A DNA stretch of 64,000 bases. Origin: CAYNWT01 sp964450955. Its GTDB lineage: Bacteria > Planctomycetota > Planctomycetia > Planctomycetales > Planctomycetaceae. The stretch's first letter is position 1; every line of letters begins with the position of its first letter. This document shows positions 1 through 12,000 of this stretch, piece after piece. The stretch is taken from assembly GCA_964450955.1 (NCBI GenBank), contig CAYVFI010000004.1, forward strand, positions 186,001 through 250,000, written 5' to 3'. Both the position numbers and the translations under genes were made by a program. The notes under the pieces were generated by a model. It had not been told where the DNA came from, did not search any database, and saw only the letters and a program-made list of their open reading frames with translations.

Positions 1-3000
1 AACCGGATTCGATTCCGTAGACTGGATGTACCAGATCTGGCCTGCGGCGTCATCAGGCACGTTCCAGATGACTTCAATGGTTCCAGCGTCACACAGGAAG
101 CCGGTTCCAATCAGGATTGGGTCGCGAAGCCCCAGAACCAGATTGCTGTTTGGAACCCGCGTGCTGCCCAGTTGCCGACTGGCGTAGAAGTTGACCAAAG
201 ATGCTTCGTTGGTTTGCCCTCGAGATGAGAGAGTCAGTGGTTCGCCCGCGATCGGATCGTGAAGCGGCTGCACAGCCAATTCTGCGACTTCAGTTTCGTC
301 TTTGGAAAGGTCGTTGTCAGGGTTGACATCGACCTGGCCAAAGTCGGTCTTCACACGAGCCTTGTTAATAACTTCGCCCGTGAAGTCATCACGTGTCGTG
401 GCAACCAGTGTGTAGGTAATCGATCCACCAGACGGAATAGTCACTTCCTCAACAATGTCACCGGTTCCTGACTTTGCGAAGATGGCGCCCTTAGTCCCCT
501 TCGCTGTCCATGTTGCTGACACGATTTCTTCCGGCAGCCTGTCGACGACCCTGGACCTGTAAGCAAGCCCCGGACCATTGTTGGTCACAACAATTTCGTA
601 GGTGTATTCGTCACCAGAGGTTGCGAGATCGGCGTTGTCGAGGTTGTCCTTGGCAATCGCAAGGTCGACTGGCGGGACGAACCCAAAGTCTTCACCCGTT
701 TTGCGACGCTTATTGAGCGTCACTTCCGAAGTCAGATCGCGCCCCCCATCGGGATCGATAACATTTGCGTAATCTTCCGGAACGGTATCGGGGTTAATCG
801 CAACGACGTAGTCCCTGTCGCGTTCGAGCCCCATGAAGAGATACCGGCCATCCTCGTCGGTTGTCGTGGTCACTGTGTCCAGGATTCCGTCGTTGTCAAA
901 GTCTCCTGTCAGCGTGACTTCCACACCCTCAAGACCTTCGCCCGAATCCCATCTGCCGTCACCATCTTCATCAACAAAGACGCGGTCACCGATCTCACCC
1001 TTACCGGCGTAGCCAAAGTCCTGATCAAAATTCGTTGGATCGTTGTTGGTCAGTTCGAACTCAGAGATGCCGTTGTTCCCCCTATGTGGGTCAACAGTAT
1101 TTCGCATGTCCGGTGGCAGCGTTTCACCGACAGCTCCCGCTTCTTTATCGACTTTGATCGTGTAATCAATTCCGCCACCTGAGGTACTCTCGACAGGCAG
1201 GCCTTCAAACAGGTAGTTCCCATCCGCGTCAGTGGTCGTCTTAACTTTTTCGACGGTTCCATCGCCGTCAAAGTCTCCGACAAGTTCAACAGTGACGCCG
1301 GCGATTCCTTCGCCTGGGTCTGGCAGGCCATTTCCGTTGATATCCTGGAAGATGGTATCACCAACCTCACCCGCCCCCTGGTAGCCAAAGTCCTGGTCAA
1401 AGTCTGTTGGGTCATCCGGAGTCAGTGTGACTTCGGAACGGCCATTGCGGCCACCATCCGGGTCTACCGTGTTCTCAAGTCCAGGCGGTAGCGTGTCTTT
1501 GTCGACCTGAACCTTGTATTCGATTCCGTTTCCATTCCCATCATCGACCGGCAAACCTTCAAACAGGTAGTTGCCGTTGGCGTCTGTGGTTGTAGTGAAT
1601 GTTTCCAGGTCGCCGTCACCATCAATATCTGCCTTCAGTATTACGGTAACGCCGGCAAGTCCTTCGCCCGGGTCAGATTCGCCATCTCCATCGACATCCA
1701 CGAAGATCGAGTCGCCAATTTCGCCAGGTCCTACATAACCGAAGTCCTGATCGAGATCCTCGTGCGTGTTCGCATCAAGCGTTGTCTCAGAACGGCTGTT
1801 GTTGCCGCCGTCAGGATCGGTGACATTTCGCAGACCAGGTGGCAGCGTGGTCCTGTCAACTTTGACTTTGTAGTCCATCGGGTCATTGTTGAGGCTGTCT
1901 TTGAATGGCAGACCCTCAAACAGATAGTTCCCGTCGGAATCTGTTGTCGTTGTGACGGTGTCCACAGTTCCGTCCCCGTTGAGATCCAGCTTCAACTCAA
2001 CGGTGACTCCCGCAAGGCCTTCACCAGGATCAGCTACACCGTTGCCGTTGATGTCAGCGAAGACCGTGTCTCCAATCTGACCGGGTCCTACGTAACCAAA
2101 GTCCTGCCGTGTGTTTTCCGGCCTCGTGTGGGTAAGCCTGAATTCTGACCGGTTGGGATCTCCCCCATCGGGATCAACAGTGTTTTGCATTCCCGGTGGC
2201 AATGTCGCGGGGATAACCTTGGTGAGGTAGTCCAGTCCGGTGGGAAGGCAATGGAACGCGTAGTTTCCGTTTGCGTCGGTAACCGTCGTAAACGTTTCCA
2301 GCTGCCCGTCGCCATCCCAATCAACTTTAATCTCAACCGTGACGCCGGCAAGCCCTTCACCGTCGTCCGGACGTCCGTTGCCATTCAAGTCGGAGTAGAT
2401 AATGTCTCCAATCGTTCCCGCTCCGGCGTAGCCAAAGTCCTGATCCAGCTGATTCCTGTTACTGTTGGTGAGCAGCAATTCGGAACGGTTGTTATTCCCC
2501 CCGTCCGGGTCAACTGTTTGCGTCAGATTCTCCGGCAGCGTGGCCGGATCGACTTTGACGATATAGTCCGTCGCCAGCGGCAGGCCATCAAACAGGTAAG
2601 TCCCATTCGGCGCGGTGACTGTTGTGATGGTTTCGTTTCGACCGTCACCATCGAGATCGACTTTCAAATCGACCGTCACGCCGCCAATACCTTCATCCTG
2701 ATCGACCTGGCCATTGTGGTTCACATCGATGAAGACGGTATCTCCGATGGTTCCCACGCCAACGAAGCCGAAGTCCTGATCGAGGTTGTCTTCGCCAGGC
2801 CCGAGGGAAACAGTGCTGTTTGTGTCTGGATCGTCGTCACCGTCAAGGTCAGCAGTCTCGTCCAGCGACAGTGGTGGGTTCACAGTCACAACGTGATCGC
2901 CGGGTGGCAGGTTCTCGAAGACATATTGTCCGTTTTGATTTGTGACCGTCATGACTGTGACGTCCGGAGTTCCGTCGCCGTCAATATCGATATCAATCGA

Positions 3001-6000
3001 AACCGGAACGCCAGGAATTCCAATCTCGTTTGGATCCTGGATGCCATCGCCATCCATATCAAGAAAGACGGTGTCGCCAATCGAACCGGTTCCAGTCACA
3101 CCAAAGTCCTGATCGTGATTGACAAAGTCCGTGTCAATCAGTTCCACGACAGACTCGCCATCGTTGCCGCCGTCCGCGTCAAACGTATTGTCTGTGCCTG
3201 GCGGATTGCCGACCGTAACTGTCCACTCAATGAGCGGCAGCCCGTCGAACAGGTAGTTGCCGTCGGCATCTGTTTCTGTGGTAAACGTTTCCGGAACCCC
3301 GTCGCCGTCAATGTCGCCTGTCAGCGTGACAGTGACACCCGGGTATGGAATATCAGTGGCCGGGTCGTAAGTTCCGTCGCCGTCAACATCGAAGAACACA
3401 AAGTCGCCAACTTCGCCGAAGCCGACTGCGGTCGGGTCGTCCGGGTTGTTGTTGCCATTAGTGTCCGCGTCAGTTGGGTCCGTCGGATCGTCTGAGATGT
3501 CGGTTACCGGACCACCATCGCTGTCTGTCCCTTCGACGTCGGCACTGTTGACAAACTTTCCGTCCTGCAAGTTCGCTCCGGGAGCGTTCGGAGTGACGGT
3601 CACCAGAACTTCAATTGTGACGGTTTCACCAACGGCCAGCGTGCTGCCCGCAGCAAACATATTCTCCATCGCTCCGCCCTGGTAGTTGGAACTTCCAGCC
3701 ACGGTCGGGCTGCCGGAGACGTTGTTGCTTAAATCAACGTCCGCAATCCCAATGAAGCCGGAACCGAATTGAGTATCCCAGTCATCAGTCAGTGTCAGTT
3801 GCGCGAGATCGTCGTTGCCCGTATTCGTCACCACAAACGTGTAGACAAGGTCAAAGTGACCAGCCACACCGCTGGCTGCCGGAACCGGCTGGCTGACCGA
3901 CTTCTCCAATTCGACAGCACCAAGCAACAAATCGGTCGGATCGTCACCATCGTTGTCGATATCTGACGGATCCTGTACGTCGCTGTCGTCCGTTGTGTCG
4001 TCTGACACATCAGTCACGGTTCCGCTGTACTGACTATCGCCGGAAGTTTCGGCACTGTTCTCCAGTTCCCCACTGGCGTTGTAGTTGGCGTCGGCGTTGT
4101 TCGGGTCCAGTTCGACCACAAGCACGACTGTAAATTGTTGCCCAACTTCAAGATTGTCTGTTGCAGAACCCAGCAGCATGTCACTGCCCATGGTTCCGTC
4201 GTAATTTGCATTCGCAGCCGGTGGGGCTGTGGCATCAATGTTGACCACAGAGACGCTGACAACATCGATAAACGCTCCACCCATCTGTGTGACAAGATCG
4301 TCCGTCAGCGTGAGGTTCGAAAGATCTTCCGTACCGGTGTTGGTAACAACCAATTCGTAGGTCACATCGAAGTTGCCACGGGTTCCACTTGTGGCAGGAA
4401 CCGGTGGTGTTGCGGTACTGATGATCTTTTCAACATCAATGTCGGCAATTGAAACAACAGTCGGGTCGTCCGGGTCGTTGTTGCCGTTAGTGTCACGGTT
4501 GGTTGGATCCGTTGGATCGTCTGAAACATCGCTGACCGGGTCGCCATCGGAGTCCGTACCGCTGACGGTCGCACTGTTCACCAACGTGCCGTCGACCAGA
4601 TTTGCGGTTGGGGATGTCGGTTGAACCGTCACAGTGACGGTCACCGTAACGACTTCCTGTGAACCAAGTATGCTGCCCGTGCCCAGCATGTTCTCGGCAG
4701 CACCGCCGGCGTACGCATTGTTTCCAGTCACGGTTGCTGAGCCGGAAACATTGTCGCTTAGGTCCATATCGGCGACGCCAACAAACGCCCCGCCGAAGTG
4801 AGTGACCCAATCATCAACAAGCTCGACGTTGTTGATGGAGTCGTTACTGGTATTTCGAATCGTGTAGGTATACGTCACGTCATACTGACCAGCGACGCCA
4901 TTGGATGAGGGAACAACGGTTCCAACAGTTTTTTGAAGTTCCAGTTCACCAAGCAGCAGTGTCGTCGGATCGTCACCGTCGTTGTCTATGTCTGACGGAT
5001 CCTGAACGTCATCGTCGTTGTTGGTGTCATCAGACACATCTGTCGGAGTGCCACCGTTTTCACCAAGACCACTGGTCTCTGCACTGTTCTCCAACTCGCC
5101 ATCATCATTGGTTCGGGCATCCGGATTGTCCGGATCGACCTCGACAACAAGTACCACTCTAAACTGTTCACCTGGCTGCAAATCGTCCGTAGGAGCTCCC
5201 AGCAACAAGCCACTGCCGCCTGTCCCGTCGTAGGATTCGTTTGCAAGCGGAGCCGAACCAGCGCTAATGTTGACAACAGCAATACTAACCACGTCCACAA
5301 ACGCGCCGCCGTATTGTGTTTCTAAATCATCTGTCAGCGACAGGTTTGACAGAGCTTCTGAACCGCTGTTCGTGACGAGGAATTCGTAGGTCACATCAAA
5401 GTTGCCGATGGCACCACTGGTGGCAGGAATCGGTGGCATCGCGGTGCTGATGATTTTTTCCAGGTCGATATCCGCAAGTGAAATATTGACCGGCGAATCG
5501 GGTTCGTTGTCGCCATCAAGATCCGACGTGTCCCCATCAGTTGGATCGTTGGAAATATCTGACACCGGGTTGTTGTTGCTATCGGTTGCTTCAACAGTCG
5601 CGCTGTTCTCCAGAGTGCCCCCAACCAGGAACGATGGATCCGCATCCGGATCGACTTCGACGATGACGAATACTGTGACACTCTCACCCGGAGCCAGCGT
5701 GCCTGCTCCATCCAGCATGTTGTCCGTCGCCAGTCCGGCGTAAGCGCTGTTACCGCCGATACCGGAACCGGCCGGAACCGTCACATCATCGCTCAGGTCA
5801 ACATCCACAACGGCGACAAACATACCTCCAAACTGCCCCGTCCAATCATCCGTCAACTCAAGGTTCGTCAGGTCATCGTTACCCGTATTGGTGAACACAA
5901 ACTCGTAAGTGACGTCGTGATTGCCAGCGGCCCCGCTGGAGGCCGGAACTATGTTTGTGGCCGTCTTCTCAAGCTCGATATCAGCCAGCAACAACGCCGT

Positions 6001-9000
6001 TGGATCATCCGGATCGTTGTCCGGATCGCCGGCGTCGCTGATATTGGCCATATCCGTGGTGTCGTCAGAGATATCGGTAACAAGCCCACTATGCTGGCCT
6101 TCACCGGCCGCCGACGCACTGTTCTCCAACTCGCCATCCGCGTTGTAGGCCGCTCCGATAGCATCCGGATCCAGTTCAACAACCAGAATAACCCGATACT
6201 GTTGCCCCGCCTCCAATATATCTGCTGCATCACCAACCAGCATGTCGGTTCCAGCCGTACCGTCGTACACACCATCGTTGCCAACAGGCGCGCTGGTGGC
6301 GTCAATATTCTCAACAGTCACACTCACAACTCGACGGAAGGCATCACGCATCTGAGTTTCGAGATCATCGACCAGGCTAAGATTCGACAACGTTTCCGTA
6401 CCGGTGTTTGTGACGACCAGCTCATAGGTCACATCAAAGTTACCAGCAATGCCACTGGATGCAGGAACCGGTGGGCTTGTCGTACTGACATCTTTCGTGA
6501 CTTCAATATCCGCCACAGACAGAACCGTTGGGTCATCCGGATCGCCATCGGATTCGGTATCATTGTTGGTCGGATCGGTCGGGTCGTCAGACAAGTCGTC
6601 GACTGTTACCTCGTCCCCCGGCGTGCCGGGCGTTGGGTCATACGTGGCCGATCCATCTGCCTGGTTGACCAGCCGGCCATCGACCAACTTCCCAGGATCG
6701 CGATCCGGATCGACTTCGATTGTTACCCGAACCGTAATTGTCTCACCCGGCAAAATCGTGCCGCTACCATTGAACATATTGTCCGCAGCAGCGCCGTTGT
6801 AGCCTGGGTTGCCTCCAACGCCGGACAACGGTGGAACGATCGCGTCATCCGACAGGTCGACATCAACAACCCCGATGAACGCCCCGCCGAACTCGTTGGC
6901 CCAGTCGTCCGTAATTGACGGAGCCTCCAGAGGAACCGTACCCGAGTTCGTCAGTGTGAACTCGTAGGTGGCATTGATATTACCTTGCCCGCCACTTGAG
7001 GCCACAACCGTTCCCACAAGGGACTTGCTGGTGATGACTTCCGGGATAATAACCGGAGTCGGCTGGTCGTTATCGACCCCATCTTCAATAGCCGATTCGT
7101 TACCCGACTGATCATCCACCGTAACAGAGCTGCCGTCGAAGTTCGTACCTTCGCCGCTCACATCTGCCTGATTATCGAGCGGTTGAGAAACCAAATCGAT
7201 ACCGTCCGGGTCCAGCTTCACCACAAAGGTAAACTCGTACGCTTCGTTCGGTAGTAGTTCGTTCGCTACAGCCGTATCGACAATACCAACGCTTGTGTCG
7301 CTGGTCGTCCACGCGGTGTTTAGTGTCGGCAGAGTTCCATTGAAAGCGCCAACCGCCTGAATGCTCATGTCGGACACGCTAATGAACGCGTTGCCAAACT
7401 CATCAGCAATATTGTCTTCCAGCGTCAGACCTGTCAGCGGGACCGTGCCCGTGTTGTAAACCGTGATGGTCACTGGCATGTCATACGAACCGTCAGTGTT
7501 TTGCGTCGCAACACCGTGCGATTTTGCACTTCGAATCTGCGGAACCTGCAGCGGCGTCGCGTCGTTCACACCGCCATCACCGTTGTCGGTGTTCGGATTG
7601 GTTCCTGAGTCGGAATCATCGGTCGCAGGCTGTCCGTTCGAACCGTCTGCAGTCGCAGTGACTGAGTTTTGGAAGTCGTCATCCCCGCCGTCGGGTGGGG
7701 TCGTATCCAGATCAACTGTGAACACAAGGGTAAAGCTGTCACCGGGTGCCAGCAGACCGCCACCGCTTGTAAGCTCGATATCTCCAGCCGTCAGCCCGTC
7801 CCAGCCAGCAGTGTTGATTGTTGGCAATGACGAACCTGAGGAAAGATCGCTGGCCGCAACCGCAGGACCAGAAAAGACAGCGTCAAACGCATTTGTCAGC
7901 TGCGACTCAAGGTCCTCTTCGACCACGATGTTTGTCAGATCAACCGTACCCGTGTTCTCCACGACCACGACATACTCAACACGGTATTGCCCCGTGCCCA
8001 GGTCAATCACGTTGTTGACCTGCTTCGCGACACCAATGTCAGCAATCTCAATTAGCGTTGGATCGTCCGGGTTATTGTCGCCGTTGGGATCGCTGTTGGT
8101 GTCGTCAGTGGGATCGTCAGACGTATCACTGACCATTGTTCCCGACGGACCTGTTGCGCCCGCAGTCGCCTGGTTGACAACCGGGCTTTGAGACGAACCA
8201 CTCACGTCCGGATCAATGTTAACAGTGAATGTGACAACCACTTCGTCGCCAACATTCAGCGAACCAGAACCATCCAGAATGTTTTGCGCCGGGTCGGTTT
8301 GCCACCCCGGATTCAACGCCGGGTTGTCACCAGTGGTGACTCCACTCGCATCAATCGACACAGCCGTGGTGCTCTGCCACATCAGCCCGAGATTGCCCGG
8401 AGCCGTGAGATTGTCAAACATCGTCAGGTTATTCAGCACCGTAGAACCGGTGTTCGTCAACGTCAGTACAAACTCAACATCCCACGTCCCATCTGGCTGG
8501 ATTGCTGGCGGATTGGCCGGGGACACTTGCTTCTCAAGATCCACTAGCGGGAATCGAATTGCTGTCGGGTCATCCGGATCAGAATCGTCGCCATACTCAG
8601 CGTCCGTCATGTCGGTTGGATCGTCAGACGTGTCGGAAACGGGCAGATCGTTGAACGGATCAACCGCATCGACACTGGCCTGGTTCTCCAGATCGCCAGC
8701 AGGAGCCGAACCGGTAGTGCCGTCGTAGATGGCACCAGGGGCGTCGGGGTCGATTTCGACCGTAATCTGAAAAGTGACTTCCTCACCTGGCTGCAGCCGG
8801 CTCTCGTTTGCAGCTTCGAGTTGCCAGTTACTGACATGCAGCGAGACGGGGCCTGCGCCGCGGTTCGCCAGTGACAGTGCTCGAATCGAATGCGTGCCCG
8901 GTCGCCAAAGCGTGGTGCCGCCCGATCCATCAGGAATGAATCCACCGCCGATGTCACTTGTGTACGTATCACCTGCCAGTTCGATGTGGCCATTCGACAG

Positions 9001-12000
9001 CAACGAGTACTGGTAACTACCGCCGGAGGTACTGTTGCTGACTGCGTCACCCACCGCCAGTGCCGGCCCGGTCCACCCGTCCCGTAAAGTGATTGTATTC
9101 CCCGATATCGCCCCAGCATCCCAGATATCAACTTCGACGTTGCGTGAGTAGGTGTAGTCGGGGTACGTAAAGCCTGTGCTGTCCTGGTATCCATACCATC
9201 GAATCGAACGACGGTGCTCTGTCCCCCCATTGTGCCACCCCGTCGCATCTGCCAGCGTTATGGTCGTGTCGCCGGGATTCAACGGAGCCGCCAGTGTGGT
9301 ATTCACAGCCCCCGGAGCTAGCTGGTACTGCTGAGGCCCGATCAGCAGCCCATCGATGTCGTACGACGCGAAACCAAGGAAGTGAAGCGATCCGGCATTT
9401 GGTGCTCCGCCCGCCCCATCATCGGCGAAAGCATCAACACTAAGCGTATAAACCTGATTTGGGTCGACGACAAACGACTGATCACTCAGAACCGTTTGCG
9501 TCCCGGTGTATGACTCAGAAGTACTTCCATTAAAGTCAAACACCTCAGTCGTTGGAGCAGTAGCAAACACGCTCGCGTCAGTTGTACCGCCGTCATAAAG
9601 CAGATTCAGGTCAGGATTGTCGGTCGCATCTGTGGCGGTCACTCTCGGACCATCAACGATGCCCTGAAACGCCCCGCCTATGTTAGCAACGAAGTCCTCA
9701 GTCAAATCGATATTCGTAAGATCCACGGTCCCTTCGTTTGTCAAAGTGAACTCGTAGGTCACATCGAAGTTACCGCTCACACCGCTTGCGGCCGGCGTCG
9801 GCGAACCAACAATCTGCTTCTCAAGATCAATTATTGGTAGAACAAGTGGAGTTGGATCGTCGGTCCCACCAGCTCCGTCGTCACCGCGAGCGTCCGGGTT
9901 GTCTGTGGCAGGATCACTACCGTCGTCAGAGAGATCAGAAACTGGCGTACCACCAGGCCCACCGGTCTCACCACCGCCAACAACCTGGTTCACCGTGTTC
10001 ACCGGGTCAGTCAGCAACGATGGATCGACCAGCACCGTGTACTCGATCGTCACACTGTCGCCCGGCATCAGCAGCCCATCAGCGGCCAGAATCTGATCAT
10101 CACCACCGCCCGCCATGTTGCCGTTGAAAGCCCCGTTGATCGTCGGAGCCGTCGCACCCGACGAAAGAGAACTGCCAGTGATCTGCGGATCAGTAAGCAC
10201 GCCCTGGTATCCAGCGCCGAACTGGGCAAACAGGTCTTCGCCCAGGGTAAGATTCGCCAGGTCGTACAGGCTGCTGTTAAGCAGCTCAACCTCGTAGGTC
10301 ACTTCAAAGTGATCCGGATTCGTCACACTGCGTGAGACGGCTGTTTGCTGCTTGGCGACGGAGATCTCTGTAACGAAGTTCGCTTCAGCGTTGTCGGTGC
10401 TGTCGACGGACTGACCGAACTGATCAATCGCAACAACATCAGCCGTGTTCGGATACTGCCCGGCGTCATTCACATCGATCTGATAAATCAGATACGCGGT
10501 GTCACCAGCGGCAAGATTTAGTGTCCATGTAGACGGAAACGCAGATACGTCACCTGCCGTCGCCACCGCCGACCCGGCAACCAACGTCGCCCCAGCCGGC
10601 AGGCTGTCAGTAACGTCGACCCCCAAGAAGTCTGCCGTTCCGGTGTTGGTTACCTTCAATCGGAAGTAGGCCTTGTCCGTATCGTCAAACGAAACAGCTT
10701 CGTCCCAGTGTGCGTCGTTCAGCGGATCGATGTCGGTGTGCGTTTCGTCCAGAGCGACTTGTTTATCAATTTCGATGTCCGGTGCAATTACAACGGCCGT
10801 GACTGCGGCACTGGTCACTGGCAACGGCAGGTTGGACGGGTCGGTCCTTGCAGTGAACTTGTTGGTGTAATGATCAGACGGAATACCAACGTTGCCGTCC
10901 GGTGTAAGTTCCAACAGGAAACTGGTCGACTCACCGGGGTTCAGGTACGGATCGATTCCCTTGTCACTGACCACGCGAATTGCCGTAACCTGCCCCGGTG
11001 TCGGTGCACCAGCAACACCAGCCTGCACGTCAGCGAGTGTGTAGGTCCAGATTCCAGTGCCTTCGGGCACGAACCAAGAGTCACCGGCAGCTGCTGTCCC
11101 GGGATCGCCGAAGCCATCAACGGTTCCGTCAGCTGCATCCAGCGTCGTGGGCGACGTGGAGGTGACATAGACTTCCAGACCCGGGTCAAGACCCACAATG
11201 TTGATATCTGTGTAAACACCGCTGAAGGCCGAACCTTCAAAGTCCGCGTCGTATGGCAGAATATCAATCAGGTCGAACCACGGAACATCCTTATCGTCAG
11301 ACACATTCGCAATGCCCAACTCGTAGACGATTGTTGTGTCTTCCGGAACCAGCGGCGTCACAACAAACTTACCTGCAGCCATCGCGGCAACCTGAACCGC
11401 AACAAGACCCGCCGAGGAACTGCGGAACTCCTCTGTCGAATCATCAGAAGGTGACGACCCCACAGCTATGTTGGTCCATGATTCTCCGTTTTCCGCATCA
11501 AACGGAATCAAGACGTCAAACGTCATAGTTGGAAGCGCGGTGTTTAGCGGGACGTCACCGTAAAACCAGCGAACCCCCGTGGCACCGTACGTCCATGTGT
11601 CACTCCACGCAGTCCCGTCCCAGTACTCAACTGCCTCGACCGTTTGAGTTGACCCGTCTCCGGTTACATACGAAAAACCCGGCGACGGAGATGCTGTGCC
11701 GCCGACGACTGTCAGCCCGGCAGGCAGCAAGTCGGTGATGTACACGTCTTCCGCCGGAGCTCCATCGTCCGGGCCAGGAATCGTGACCGTTCCCTCCAGC
11801 TGAATCGTGGCTGCTGATCCAGCCAGATAGTTATTGCCTGCACCAAGATCGACTACTGATTTGTCGACATCAATGTTGGCATCGACAATCCACAATCGGT
11901 CACCACGAGCAACATGGTTTGAATTGCCACCCGCGTAAAAGCTGTTCGTCAGTGGGTCGTATTCAGACACCAACCAATCATCAGCTGGATTCGCGTTGTC

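Noticed and set aside
2185..3495. A 436-codon open frame on the plus strand
   Set aside because: It is the antisense shadow of the SdrD-B repeats; its translation is Val/Arg/Asp-rich with repeating text that mirrors the minus-strand repeats.
5917..6918. A 333-codon open frame on the plus strand
   Set aside because: Also antisense to the giant gene, no ribosome binding site and no recognisable domain.
760..10400. The regularly spaced similar sequences considered as a CRISPR array or transposon repeats
   Set aside because: The repeats are hundreds of bases long, in phase with one open reading frame, and translate to DUF11 and SdrD-B type repeats.
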